Shown: positions 49,833 to 58,748, counted from the first letter of the stretch. The stretch is DNA of 64,000 nt from Streptomyces abyssomicinicus (GCF_008974245.1 NZ_BBZI01000008.1:186001-250000); one strand, 5' to 3'. The notes: generated by a model not told the origin, from the sequence alone. Translations and numbers: made by a program.

Positions 49833-49858
49833 GAGGCGGTTGGATAGGGTCGGCGGCG
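49833..49858. promoter_or_regulatory. 26-bp divergent promoter of two glycosyltransferase genes
   Basis: Only 26 bases separate the two start codons. On the plus strand TAGGGT (49845-49850) ends eight bases before ATG 49859. On the minus strand TATCCA (49841-49846) ends eight bases before ATG 49832. The hexamers overlap, so the two leaderless transcripts should compete for polymerase. Confidence 0.55.
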
Positions 49859-51001
49859 ATGCACAAGACGCTGATCGTGACCAATGACTTCCCGCCGCGT
49901 CCCGGCGGCATCCAGGCGTTCCTGCACAACATCGCGCTGCGCCTCGACCCGGAGCGGTTCGTGGTGTACGCGTCGACCTGGAAGCGCGGCCGGGAGGGCG
50001 TGCGGGCCACCGAGGACTTCGACGCCGAGCAGCCGTTCACCGTGGTGCGGGACCGCACCACGATGCTGCTGCCCACGCCGGGCGCCACCCGCAAGGCCGT
50101 CGGCCTGCTGCGGGAGCACGGCTGCACCTCGGTGTGGTTCGGCGCCGCCGCCCCGCTGGGGCTGATGGCGCCGGCCCTGCGGAAGGCGGGCGCGACCCGG
50201 CTGGTGGCCACCACCCACGGCCACGAGGCGGGCTGGGCGCAGCTTCCCGCCGCGCGGCAGCTGCTGCGGCGGATCGGTGAGTCGACCGACGTCATCACCT
50301 ACCTGGGCGAGTACACCCGTTCCCGGATCGCGGACGCGCTGACGCCCGGGGCGGCGGCGCGGATGGCGCAGCTCCCGCCGGGGGTGGACGAGAAGACGTT
50401 CCACCCGGGCTCGGGCGGCGACCGGGTGCGTGCCCGGCTGGGGCTCACCGACCGGCCGGTGGTGGTCTGCGTGTCGCGGCTGGTGCCCCGCAAGGGGCAG
50501 GACACCCTGATCCGGGCGATGCCGCGGATCCTGGCCGCCGAGCCGGACGCGGTGCTGCTGGTCGTCGGCGGCGGCCCGTACGAGAAGGACCTGCGGCGGC
50601 TGGCCCGGGAGACCGGGGTGGAGCGGTCGGTGGTGTTCACCGGCCCGGTGCCGTGGTCGGAACTCCCGGCGCACTACGGGGCGGGCGACGTCTTCGCGAT
50701 GCCCTGCCGCACCCGGCGGGGCGGGCTGGACGTGGAGGGGCTGGGCATCGTCTACCTGGAGGCGTCCGCGACGGGCCTGCCGGTGGTGGCGGGCGACTCC
50801 GGCGGCGCCCCGGACGCGGTCCTCGACGGGGAGACCGGCTGGGTGGTCCGCGGCGGCTCGCCCGCGGACGCCGCGGAGCGGATCGTGACCCTGCTGGGGG
50901 ACGCGGAGCTGCGCCGCCGGATGGGTGAGCGGGGCCGCGCCTGGGTCGAGGAGCGGTGGCGGTGGGACCTGCTCGCCGACCGGCTGCGCGAGCTGCTCTG
51001 A
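49859..51001 (+). CDS. GT4 mannosyltransferase (PimB-like)
   Basis: A 380-aa GT-B glycosyltransferase of family 4, close to PimB/MgtA mannosyltransferases that use GDP-mannose on phosphatidylinositol mannoside. N-terminal TNDFPPRPGGIQAFLHNI, central CVSRLVPRKGQDTLIRA and the EGLGIVYLEASATGLPVVAGDSGGAPDAV nucleotide-binding block (E-x7-E) are all present. It has no membrane helix and acts on the cytosolic face. It sits behind a leaderless promoter. Confidence 0.93.
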   Translation: MHKTLIVTNDFPPRPGGIQAFLHNIALRLDPERFVVYASTWKRGREGVRATEDFDAEQPFTVVRDRTTMLLPTPGATRKAVGLLREHGCTSVWFGAAAPLGLMAPALRKAGATRLVATTHGHEAGWAQLPAARQLLRRIGESTDVITYLGEYTRSRIADALTPGAAARMAQLPPGVDEKTFHPGSGGDRVRARLGLTDRPVVVCVSRLVPRKGQDTLIRAMPRILAAEPDAVLLVVGGGPYEKDLRRLARETGVERSVVFTGPVPWSELPAHYGAGDVFAMPCRTRRGGLDVEGLGIVYLEASATGLPVVAGDSGGAPDAVLDGETGWVVRGGSPADAAERIVTLLGDAELRRRMGERGRAWVEERWRWDLLADRLRELL

Positions 51002-51008
51002 CGGCGGT

Positions 51009-52127
51009 TCAGCGGGCGCCGAGTTCCTCGCGGAGCTCCGCCTGCCAGAGGGCGGTGAAGGCGGCCCGGTCCACGCCGAGGACGTCCCGCAGGGCGGCCT
51101 CCTCGCCGTCTTCGCCGACGGCGTCGTAGAGCGTCCGGACGGCCCGCTCGCCCCACCGGTCCGCCACCAGCCGGCAGGCCAGCCAGGCGCCCTCGTAGGC
51201 CCGGCCGACCGTCCCGGCGTCCCCGCCGAAGGCGAACTCCCCGTCGGTGGGCAGTCCTCGGGGGACGTCGCCGTCGCGCGCCGCGCGGGCGAGGGCCGGG
51301 GCGGCCTCGGCGGGCGGCTGCTCCTCGCCCCGGTAGGCCGTCCAGTCGGCGCATCCCTCCGAGAGCCACATCGGGGTGCGGGTGGTGGTGCGGGCGCGCA
51401 GGGCCACGTGGGTCGCCTCGTGCGTGACGACGATCTGCCGCGCCTGCTCGCCGAGGGTGCCGAACGCCTCCGGGTTCACGACGACGCGGGGGGCGTCGCC
51501 GGGGGTGGTGACGGCGGCGGTCGCCCGGTAGGCGGAGGCGGGGGCGTCCAGGAGGCGGGCCATGGCCTCGGTGGACTCCGGCACAACGACCACGGGGCGG
51601 ACGGCGGTGTCCCACGCCTCGTCGACGGCGCGGGCGGCGGCTTCGCCGAGCGGCGTGTACGCGCGCGGGTCGGTGTCCGCGCCGGAGGCCACCACCAGGG
51701 TCCTGGGGGTGCTCGCGGTGCGCGGGGCGGGGTCCTGGTCCCAGAGCTGTTCCGCCTCGCCCGGGGCGGGTCGGTCGGCGGTGACGCGCCAGGTGCCGTC
51801 GTCGTCGCGGCCGAGCGTGAGGACGCGGCGGGCGGTGGCGGTGCCCACGTCCTGCTCCAGCCGGTGGCGCAGTTCGGCCTCCACGGTGGCCGTGTCCTCG
51901 CCCTGGACGGTCACCTCGGCCACCTCGTACCGCCAGGCGGTGAGCGGGAGGGCGTGCAGGGCTTCCCACTGCGCGGCGTCGCCGGTCGCCGCGAACGCGG
52001 TCCGGTCGCCGCGCAGCAGCGCCTCGCTGCGGCGCGTCAGCAGTTCCCCCGCGTCGGGCGCCGCCGGCGCGCACCCCGCCGCCACCCCCAGCGCGGCAAC
52101 CACGCCCACCACCCGGCTCCTCAGCAC
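51009..52127 (-). CDS. HExxH-containing lipoprotein
   Basis: A 372-aa exported lipoprotein. The signal peptide ends in the lipobox AAGC (Cys19). Residues ~25-120 form an NTF2/SnoaL-like region. The second half has the zinc-protease motif HEATH in IVVTHEATHVAL and a downstream SEGCADWTAY, which gives a glutamate ligand. It resembles basic secretory or gluzincin-like peptidases. GTG 52127 lies six bases after TAGGAT (52134-52139) with no ribosome site. It converges on the PimB-like gene. Confidence 0.85.
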   Translation of the reverse strand: MLRSRVVGVVAALGVAAGCAPAAPDAGELLTRRSEALLRGDRTAFAATGDAAQWEALHALPLTAWRYEVAEVTVQGEDTATVEAELRHRLEQDVGTATARRVLTLGRDDDGTWRVTADRPAPGEAEQLWDQDPAPRTASTPRTLVVASGADTDPRAYTPLGEAAARAVDEAWDTAVRPVVVVPESTEAMARLLDAPASAYRATAAVTTPGDAPRVVVNPEAFGTLGEQARQIVVTHEATHVALRARTTTRTPMWLSEGCADWTAYRGEEQPPAEAAPALARAARDGDVPRGLPTDGEFAFGGDAGTVGRAYEGAWLACRLVADRWGERAVRTLYDAVGEDGEEAALRDVLGVDRAAFTALWQAELREELGAR

Positions 52128-52435
52128 CCCCCGATCCTAGGCACCCGGGCCGTCCGGCCGCCCTCGCGGTCCACCGGCCCCCTGACGGGCCGGTGGGCCG
52201 CGGCTGTGGGTTCCGCTTCGATCCGTCGGCCGGGACCGTGATGTCCAGGGGTTCTGGATGGGGTGTCCGGCCGGTGCGTCGGTGGGTTCGTCCGGTCGAT
52301 CCGTCGTCTTCCCCGAACACGTCGTGCACTGGTCCGCTCGGGCGGAGTGCGGATCGTGGGGTGGTTCGCTCTTTCGGCGCCGCTCGGTGGGTATGGGTGT
52401 TCCCGACGGACGGGTCATCGGGGCAGGGAGAGATC
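52128..52435. other. Intergenic region before the SDR gene
   Basis: No gene is supported. Frames crossing it lack codon bias. It has the TAGGAT hexamer of the lipoprotein gene at its left end and otherwise looks like T/G-rich, lower-GC sequence continuous in composition with the SDR gene. Confidence 0.5.
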
Positions 52436-53179
52436 ATGGCGGTGCTCACGGGCAAGGCGGCTGTCGTCACTGGTGGCTCGCGGGGGATCGGCCGGGCTGT
52501 CGTGCTGCGGCTCGCGCGGGACGGGGCGACCGTGGTCTTCAACTACGCGCAGAACCGGGATGCTGCGGACGAGGTCGTGCGGCAGGCGGAGAAGGCGGGC
52601 GGGAAGGTCGTTGCGGTCCAGCTGGATCTGGCGGAGCCTCGCGCGGCCGAGGAGTTGCTGACCACTGCCGAACGTGAGCTCGGCGGTCTGGACATTCTGG
52701 TCAACAACGCGGCCACACATACCGACGTCGTGCCCATCGCGCAGACGGAGGAGGCTGTGTTCGACCAGGTGATGGCCGTGAACGCGAAGTCGGTCTTCCT
52801 CACGGTGCGTTATGCGGCGCGGCGTATGCGCGACGGCGGGCGGATCGTGAACATCTCCAGCCTCAACACCGTTTTCCCCGCCCCTGGCAACGCTCCGTAC
52901 GCAGCCAGCAAGGGCGCCCTCGAACAGCTGACCTTGGTGGCCTCACGCGAGCTGGGCGCACGGGGCATCACGGTCAACACCGTCTCGCCCGGCGCCACGG
53001 ACACCGATCTTCTGAACGCGGCCAACGAGCCGGAGAAGTTGGCGATGGCCGTCGCAATGACCTCGCTCGGACGCCTCGGCCGGCCCGAGGACGTGGCGGA
53101 CGTCGTCGCCTTCCTCGCGGGGCCGGACGGGCGGTGGCTGACGGGCCAGAACATTCGTGCCAACGGAGGTGTCCTCTGA
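52436..53179 (+). CDS. Short-chain dehydrogenase/reductase, atypical codon use
   Basis: A classical SDR of 247 aa. The cofactor site is TGGSRGIG, the NNAG equivalent is NNAA, and the catalytic residues are Ser in ISSLNT and Tyr-Lys in YAASK. The FNYAQNRDAA segment after strand 2 (with basic R) suggests NADP. Codons such as GTT, TTG, CGT and ACT are more common than in neighbours, pointing to transfer from a lower-GC donor. ATG 52436 follows AGGGAGAG. It is a single gene with no operon partner. Confidence 0.9.
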   Translation: MAVLTGKAAVVTGGSRGIGRAVVLRLARDGATVVFNYAQNRDAADEVVRQAEKAGGKVVAVQLDLAEPRAAEELLTTAERELGGLDILVNNAATHTDVVPIAQTEEAVFDQVMAVNAKSVFLTVRYAARRMRDGGRIVNISSLNTVFPAPGNAPYAASKGALEQLTLVASRELGARGITVNTVSPGATDTDLLNAANEPEKLAMAVAMTSLGRLGRPEDVADVVAFLAGPDGRWLTGQNIRANGGVL

Positions 53180-53236
53180 CCGACAGGGGCACTGTGAGGC
53201 ATTCACGGAACCTGCAGCGGCTGTCCGCCGCCCGGG

Positions 53237-54307
53237 TCAGGGCCGCGTGACCGAGGCGAGGGGGAGCATCCCCACCGGGTCGTAGCGGACCGCGGCGCCC
53301 GGCCGGGGGGCGTGGATGACCTGGCCGTCGCCGGCGTAGATGGCGACGTGGCTGGCGTCGGAGCGGTACGTCACCAGGTCCCCCGGCCGCGCCTGGGAGA
53401 GCGGGACCTGCCGCCCGGCCGCCCGCTGCGCCTGCGACGTACGCGGCAGCGAGACCCCGGCCCGGCCCCAGGCCCACTGCGTGAGCCCGCTGCAGTCGAA
53501 GGCCTGTGGCCCGTTGGCGCCCCAGACGTACGGCCGCCCCAGCGCGGAGCGGGCCGCGGCCAGCGCGGCGGCCGCCCGCCCGGTGGCCGCCACGTCGTCG
53601 CCGAGCGGCGGCAGGTCGCGTCCGGAGCGGGTGGCCCGCTCCCACGCGGCGCGCTCGCCCTCCGGCAGCGCGTTCAGCAGCTTCCGCGCCCGGGCCAGCT
53701 TCCGCTCCACCGTCCGCCGGTGGGCCGCCACGTCCTCGCGGGTGCGCTCGAGCTCGGCGAGGTCCGCCACCGCCTCCTCGCGGTTCTGGCCGAGTTCGCG
53801 CAGTGCCCCGCGCAGGCGGCTCAGTTCGCCGGCCTGGCGGGAGCCGATCCGGTCCAGGACCGACGCCTTGTCGAGGTAGTCCTCGGGGTCGGAGGAGAGC
53901 AGCAGGGCCAGCGCGGGATCCATGCCGCCGGAGCGGTACTCCGCCCCGGCCAGTGAACCGAGCTGCTCGCGCAGGGCGTTGACCCGCTCCTGTTGCCGGG
54001 CCATCCGGTCCTGGGACGCGTCGATCTCCTCGCGGAGTGCGTCGGCGCGCTCGTCGGCCTGGTTGAAGGCCTCGACCGCCTGCTCGGCCTCGGTGTAGAG
54101 CCGGTCCAGTTCGGACCGGGTGCTCCCGGCCCCGTCCGGCTCACCGGGCGCGGCGACCGCGCCCGGGGCGACCCCGAAGGCCGCGGCGGCGACCGAGAGG
54201 ACCGCGGCGGTGAAGCCGGCGGCGCCGGGCGCGGAGGACGCACGGGCGGCCGGTACGCGGCGGCGCGGCGCGAGGCGGCGAGGTGCGAGGCGGCGATGAC
54301 AACCCAC
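53237..54307 (-). CDS. Secreted NlpC/P60 peptidoglycan endopeptidase (first copy)
   Basis: A 356-aa secreted cell-wall hydrolase. The signal region has an Arg-rich start and an Ala-rich core ending GAVAAPG. A coiled-coil segment (~60-230) and an NlpC/P60 catalytic domain follow, with Cys in AFDCSGLTQWAW, His in DASHVAIYAG and the third residue His in HAPRPGA. It cleaves D-Glu-DAP-type peptide bonds. GTG 54307 is a best guess; GTG 54319 is also possible. It is paralogous to the gene at 54597. Confidence 0.88.
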   Translation of the reverse strand: MGCHRRLAPRRLAPRRRVPAARASSAPGAAGFTAAVLSVAAAAFGVAPGAVAAPGEPDGAGSTRSELDRLYTEAEQAVEAFNQADERADALREEIDASQDRMARQQERVNALREQLGSLAGAEYRSGGMDPALALLLSSDPEDYLDKASVLDRIGSRQAGELSRLRGALRELGQNREEAVADLAELERTREDVAAHRRTVERKLARARKLLNALPEGERAAWERATRSGRDLPPLGDDVAATGRAAAALAAARSALGRPYVWGANGPQAFDCSGLTQWAWGRAGVSLPRTSQAQRAAGRQVPLSQARPGDLVTYRSDASHVAIYAGDGQVIHAPRPGAAVRYDPVGMLPLASVTRP

Positions 54308-54596
54308 GGGAAACCGCACTCCCTTCGAGGCTGACGAACCTGACGGACCTGCGGGACCGTCACGCACGGCGACGGAACCGATCCCCACGGTGGCGGGGGA
54401 AACGCGCCAGACAGTAGCCCCGTCCTGGGGCCTCCTCCAAAGACCGCCGGGTCCGAACATGCCCGCGCCCCGCCTCTGACGCAGGTCATAGGCGGGGCGC
54501 GCGGTCAGTACGGGTCGCCCGGTTTCATCCGACCGGGTGAACGCCGCCGGGTTTCGGCGGCGGGTCCGGACCGGCGGGGACCGTGGGGCGGGCGGG

Positions 54597-55622
54597 TCAG
54601 ACCCGGACGCCGAACTGGAACGGCATGTTGTTGATCGACTCGTAGCGCACGAGGGTGCCGGTGCGCGGCGCGTGCAGCACCTGGCCGTTGCCGGCGTAGA
54701 GGCCGACGTGGTGCAGGTCGCTGTAGAAGATGACCAGGTCGCCGACCTTGAGCTCGCTCATCCCGATGCGCGTGCCGTAGTTGGCCTGCTGCTGGGAGGT
54801 GCGCGGGAGACCGACGCCCGCCTGGCCGTAGGCCCAAGAGGTGAGGCCGGAGCAGTCGAAGGAGCCGGGGCCGGTGGCGCCGTAGGAGTACGGCGTGCCG
54901 ATCTTGCTCTGGGCGGCGGCGAAGGCGTCCGCGGCGCGGCCGGAGGCGGCGGCGCCGCCCCCGCCGGCGAGGGAGGCCGACTGCAGGGCGGACTTGGCCT
55001 CGTCCTGGGCCATCTCGGCCCGCTCGGCGGCGGTGAGGGAGTTGAGCAGCTTCTGGGCCTCGGCCAGCTTGCCCTTGACCTCCTTCTGCCGCTTGTTCAG
55101 CTCCTCGGTGGTCTCGGAGAGGTCCTCCATCTTGGTGGTGGCCTCTTGGCGCTGCTGGGCGAGCTCGCGCTGCTTGTCCTGGATCTCGGCCAGGTCCTCG
55201 ACCTGCTGGTTGCTCAACTGGTCGAGGGTGGACGCCTTGTCGAGGTAGTCGTCCGGGTCGGCGGAGAGGAAGAGCTGCATCGAGGAGTCGATGGTGCCGC
55301 TGCGGTACTGGGCGGCGGCCGCCATGCCGATCGCGTCACGGAGCTCGTTGAGATCCTCCTGCCCCCGGGCCACGTTGTCCTGGAGGGCGTCGATCTCCTT
55401 CTCGAGCTTCTTCTGCTTCTCCTTGGCACCGTTGTACTTCTCGGTGGCCTGCTCCGCCTCTTCGTGGAGCTTGTCGACCTTCTCCTTGACCTCGCCCTTG
55501 CTGGGCTTGGCGGGCGCCGCCTGGGCGGAGTTGCCGCCGAGGACGACGGCGGCGGCCGCCGCGGTGGTCAGCACGGTGACGCGTGCGCGGCTCGGCTGCT
55601 TGGGTCGACGGTGGGACGCCAC
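54597..55622 (-). CDS. Secreted NlpC/P60 peptidoglycan endopeptidase (second copy)
   Basis: A 341-aa paralogue of the downstream hydrolase. The signal peptide is MASHRRPKQPSRARVTVLTT followed by a core ending NSAQAAP. A long coiled coil (~45-225) is followed by the catalytic domain with Cys in SFDCSGLTSWAY, His in DLHHVGLYAG and HAPRTG. The sequence aligns with the other copy across its whole length (YRSG, YLDKAS, LLN and PRTSQ blocks). The GTG 55622 start has AAGGAG. A promoter and a ~110-nt leader precede it. Confidence 0.94.
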   Translation of the reverse strand: MASHRRPKQPSRARVTVLTTAAAAAVVLGGNSAQAAPAKPSKGEVKEKVDKLHEEAEQATEKYNGAKEKQKKLEKEIDALQDNVARGQEDLNELRDAIGMAAAAQYRSGTIDSSMQLFLSADPDDYLDKASTLDQLSNQQVEDLAEIQDKQRELAQQRQEATTKMEDLSETTEELNKRQKEVKGKLAEAQKLLNSLTAAERAEMAQDEAKSALQSASLAGGGGAAASGRAADAFAAAQSKIGTPYSYGATGPGSFDCSGLTSWAYGQAGVGLPRTSQQQANYGTRIGMSELKVGDLVIFYSDLHHVGLYAGNGQVLHAPRTGTLVRYESINNMPFQFGVRV

Positions 55623-55734
55623 GTGGGCGGTCTCCTTCTTCCTTCAGCCGCCTGCCGGAGCACACCTGGCGGGCGGTGAGCCTTCGCCGTCACTCCCTCT
55701 GAGCGAACACCCGAGCGAAGGTTCGAGGGCTCTG

Positions 55735-55764
55735 ACCCTAGTGACCTTCCTGTGATCAGTTCAA
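55735..55764 (-). promoter_or_regulatory. Promoter of the second NlpC/P60 gene
   Basis: On the minus strand TTGAAC (55759-55764) is separated by 18 bp from TAGGGT (55735-55740). This is a housekeeping-type promoter about 115 bp before the GTG start, so the mRNA has a long 5' leader. Confidence 0.65.
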
Positions 55765-55909
55765 ATCCTCAGGTGAAAAATCTCGCCCTCGCCTGCAAAC
55801 TTTGCACGCAACTCACCTGCGGTGACGTCCGGATGACTTTGCGTCGCGACCGAAAACGGTCAACTCGCCCAGAGGGGCGGTCTTGCGGCAGAAGGGACGC
55901 CGGTGGTGC
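55765..55909. other. AT-rich upstream region of the NlpC/P60 gene
   Basis: This is unusually AT-rich for the window (CAAACTTTGCACGC, AGGTGAAAAATC). It lies between the promoter and the NYN gene end. CTTTGC/GCAAAG-type short repeats may be regulator sites. No gene and no recognisable riboswitch fold is seen. Confidence 0.4.
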
Positions 55910-57259
55910 TCAGCCGCGGCTGAAGCGCTTCAGGAGCACCGCGGAGGCGACGGGACGCGCGCCCGCGCGGGCCACTCCGTCGGCGACCTCACGGTCGGTG
56001 GAGGCCACCACGACCGGCCGGCCGGACGGCTCGGCGCGCACGAGCTGGCGGATCAGCTCGTCGGCGGTGATCCCCGGCTTGGAGAAGAGCACCCGTACCC
56101 CGCGCGGCGGCGCCAGCAGCACCGGCGCGGCCAGCTCGGCGCCGTCGAAGACGCAGGTGACCTCGCAGCCGGTCTGCGCGGCCAGCGCGGAGAGCTGGCC
56201 CAGGAGTCTCAGCCGCTGCTGCTCCAGCGGCATCTGCGGATAGCCGGTCTTGGTGACGTTGTAGCCGTCGACCACCAGATGGGCCTGGGGCAGCGCCAGC
56301 AGCTGGTCGAGGATGGCCGGGTCGTCCTCGGAGAGCGCCCGGGCGGCGATGTCCTTGGGTGTCATCCGGCCCGGCTCCACCGCGTCGACGGTCTCGGCGG
56401 GCCACACCGACACCGGGGGCAGGGCGAGTTCGCGGCGCAGCCCCTGGGCGGCCTCCAGCACGGTGTCCAGCAGCAGCCGGGCCCGCATGTCCTCGATGCT
56501 GCGGCCCTCCCGGACCGCCTTGCGGCTGGCCTCCAGGGCCGCCTCGGTCTCGGACAGCCGGGCCTTGAGGCGCCGGCCCTCGCTCTCCGCCGCGGACACC
56601 TGGGCCTGGGTGTGCGCCTTGACCTCGTCGAGCTCGCCGCGGAGTTTGCGCTGCGCGGCCTCGCCCCGCTTGACGTCGCTGAGCGCCGAGCGCAGCTTGC
56701 GGTGCAGCGACTCGGCCTCCTTGCGGGCGGCCTCGAGTTCGGCGCGCAGCCGTTCGGTCTCGGTGCGGACGTGGTCGCGGGCGGCCGCCGCCTCGGCGCG
56801 CAGCCGCTCCAGTTCGGCCCGGGTCTCCTCGTCGGCGCGTTCGGCCTCGGCGCGCTGCGCCTCCTCGCCGGCGGCGGTCACCAGCTTCACCCAGCCGAGC
56901 GGGCGCAGCACGTACGCGGCTGCCGCGACGTCCAGCGGGTCCGCGGCCGGCGGCGGGGCGCCCGTCTCCAGCGCCGTCGCCAGCTCCGGGTGGGCCTCGC
57001 GGAACTTCTCCCCGACGCGCTGCCGGAACTGCGCCTCGGACTCCAGCGCGGCCGCCATCGCGTTGCCGGCGAACTTGGCGCGCCGACTGGGCGTGAAGCG
57101 GGCGTACTGGCGGAGCTGGCCGGGCAGTTCGGAGACGGTCAGTGAGCCGAACGCCTCCGCGGCGATCTGGACGACGCGGCGGCGCACACCGTCGGGCAGG
57201 GGACGGTCGAGCGCCTCAGCGGCGCCGTCGTCCGGCTTTCCGCCTCCGTCACCGGCCAT
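55910..57259 (-). CDS. NYN-domain (YacP-like) RNA-binding protein
   Basis: A 449-aa protein. Residues ~145-245 form a coiled coil rich in Glu, Ala and Arg. The C-terminal ~165 residues are a NYN/YacP nuclease-like domain with HLVVDGYNVTKTGYP, VTCVFDGAELAAP and a VVVASTDREVADGV Asp. These acidic residues match the PIN-like active site. The N-terminal ~110 residues are helical and of unknown fold. ATG 57259 follows GAGGGATGA. It is probably a ribosome- or RNA-processing factor. Confidence 0.9.
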   Translation of the reverse strand: MAGDGGGKPDDGAAEALDRPLPDGVRRRVVQIAAEAFGSLTVSELPGQLRQYARFTPSRRAKFAGNAMAAALESEAQFRQRVGEKFREAHPELATALETGAPPPAADPLDVAAAAYVLRPLGWVKLVTAAGEEAQRAEAERADEETRAELERLRAEAAAARDHVRTETERLRAELEAARKEAESLHRKLRSALSDVKRGEAAQRKLRGELDEVKAHTQAQVSAAESEGRRLKARLSETEAALEASRKAVREGRSIEDMRARLLLDTVLEAAQGLRRELALPPVSVWPAETVDAVEPGRMTPKDIAARALSEDDPAILDQLLALPQAHLVVDGYNVTKTGYPQMPLEQQRLRLLGQLSALAAQTGCEVTCVFDGAELAAPVLLAPPRGVRVLFSKPGITADELIRQLVRAEPSGRPVVVASTDREVADGVARAGARPVASAVLLKRFSRG

Positions 57260-57317
57260 CCGTCATCCCTCGTCCGTCGTCCGTCTTCCGAAACCCGCGG
57301 GGGGCTGGGCCGCCGCG

Positions 57318-57557
57318 TCAGGAGCCGGCGCCGGGCCGGTCCACCAGTTCCACCTTGTCCACCGCGTTGCACCAGCGGCAGCGGACCGACTCGATGGTCT
57401 CACTGACCACCTCGCGTTCCTCCACCGTGGGCTCGCCCGCCAGGTCGAGATGGACGTACTCGACGACCTTGGAGGAGCGGGTGACGTCGAAGCGGGTGAG
57501 GTTGCCGCAGAGCGTGCACCGCCAGCGGGTCGTCTCGGTGGGGAGGGGAACCGTCAT
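57318..57557 (-). CDS. Small zinc-ribbon protein
   Basis: A 79-aa protein with CTLC near residue 13 and CRWC near residue 59, forming a CxxC...CxxC zinc ribbon. Between them is DVTRSSKVVEYVHLDLAGEP. Function is unknown; in streptomycetes it travels with the NYN gene. ATG 57557 has AAGGGTGA about eight bases upstream. It lies 58 bp before the NYN gene and is probably co-transcribed with it. Confidence 0.82.
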   Translation of the reverse strand: MTVPLPTETTRWRCTLCGNLTRFDVTRSSKVVEYVHLDLAGEPTVEEREVVSETIESVRCRWCNAVDKVELVDRPGAGS

Positions 57558-57702
57558 CGCGGACTTCACCCTTTCTGTTGCTGATTCCTTCGGCTGGTGC
57601 CTGTGCGTGGTAACCCTACGGCCATTCGCCTGCCGGTCGCTCGCCTGTCCACGGCGGCGAGGCGGCACCCCGGACCTGTGTCCGGTGCGTCACACTTCGT
57701 GC

Positions 57703-58434
57703 ATGATCCGCGACTGGAGCACGGCGTTCGCCGCGGCGGTCCGGAGCCGGCCGGCGCCCGTGACCCATGGCCTGACGGCGCTGTGCGTGGTGCTCTTCGT
57801 GATCGGTCCCGCCTCGGGCCTCAATCCCGTGCACGGCACGGGCGAGGAGCTCCTGGCGGCGCAGCGCGCCTGCTTCCGGCGCTGGGGCGTGGTGCCGGCG
57901 GAACTGCTGTCCGGCGCCCCCGACTCGCTGCTCACCCCGCTGACCGCGCTGTTCGTGCACGGCGGGTGGCTGCACCTGCTGGGCAACATGCTCTTCCTCC
58001 AGGTCTTCGGAGTGATGACCGAACAACGGCTGGGCAGCGGGCGGTTCGCGGTGTTCTACCTGGGCTGCGGAAGCCTGGCGCTGCTCGGGTACGCACTCGC
58101 CAACGCCTCCTCCGAGCAGTCCCTGGTGGGGGCGTCCGGCGCGGTGTCGGCGGTGCTCGGGGCGTTCCTCCACCTCTTCCCGCGGGCGCGGGTCACCAGT
58201 CTGCTGCCGTTCCTCCTCTTCCTTCCGGTGCGGCTGCCCGCCTGGGTGGTGCTGCCGTTCTGGGCGGCCCTCCAGTGGCTCGGCGCGGAGCGCGCCGGGG
58301 ACGGGCCGGGCGTGGCCTACCTGGCCCACCTGGTGGGCTTCGGGCTCGGGTTCGCCACCGCGCGGATGGGGTTCCGGCGGGCGACTACAGTGAATCCACC
58401 AGCGACGGCCACCCAGGGAGAGAACCAGCCGTGA
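57703..58434 (+). CDS. Rhomboid-family intramembrane protease
   Basis: A 243-aa rhomboid protease with six predicted membrane helices. Catalytic Ser sits in VGASGAVSAVLG and the paired His in LAHLVGFGLG; LLGNMLFLQVFG carries the conserved His-Asn-like loop (GGWLHLLGNM). It cleaves transmembrane substrates. ATG 57703 is the likely start, without a clear ribosome site. The stop overlaps the next start (GTGA), coupling it to the RAM-domain gene. Confidence 0.93.
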   Translation: MIRDWSTAFAAAVRSRPAPVTHGLTALCVVLFVIGPASGLNPVHGTGEELLAAQRACFRRWGVVPAELLSGAPDSLLTPLTALFVHGGWLHLLGNMLFLQVFGVMTEQRLGSGRFAVFYLGCGSLALLGYALANASSEQSLVGASGAVSAVLGAFLHLFPRARVTSLLPFLLFLPVRLPAWVVLPFWAALQWLGAERAGDGPGVAYLAHLVGFGLGFATARMGFRRATTVNPPATATQGENQP

Positions 58435-58712
58435 TCACCGCGATCGTGCTCATCAAGACCAGCGTGGACCGGATCCCCGAGATCGCCCAGGAGATCGCCG
58501 CCCTGGACTCCGTCAGCGAGGTCTTCTCGGTGACCGGCACCTACGACCTGATCGCCATGGTGCGGGTGCGCGAGCACGACGACCTGGCGGAGGTCATCCC
58601 GGGCAGCATCAGCAAGATCCCCGGCGTGCTGGGCACCGACACGCACGTCGCGTTCCGCACCTACTCGCAGCACGACCTGGAGGCCGCGTTCGCGATCGGC
58701 CTCGACTCCTGA
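58431..58712 (+). CDS. Stand-alone Lrp/AsnC ligand-binding (RAM) protein
   Basis: A 93-aa protein made only of the Lrp/AsnC effector-binding domain: VLIKTSVDRIPEIAQEIAAL, SVSEVFSVTGTYDLIAMV and HVAFRTYSQ. It has no helix-turn-helix. Such proteins bind amino acids or similar ligands and may assemble with full-length AsnC regulators. It overlaps the rhomboid stop by 4 nt. Confidence 0.93.
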   Translation: MITAIVLIKTSVDRIPEIAQEIAALDSVSEVFSVTGTYDLIAMVRVREHDDLAEVIPGSISKIPGVLGTDTHVAFRTYSQHDLEAAFAIGLDS

Positions 58713-58748
58713 CCCACGGCGCACCGGCGGCCGGCGCCGGGCGCGGCC

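Noticed and set aside
55623..55740. Possible c-di-AMP (ydaO-type) riboswitch before the NlpC/P60 gene
   Set aside because: Cell-wall hydrolases are frequent targets in Streptomyces, but the leader lacks the conserved blocks of that riboswitch; it is kept only as a long leader.
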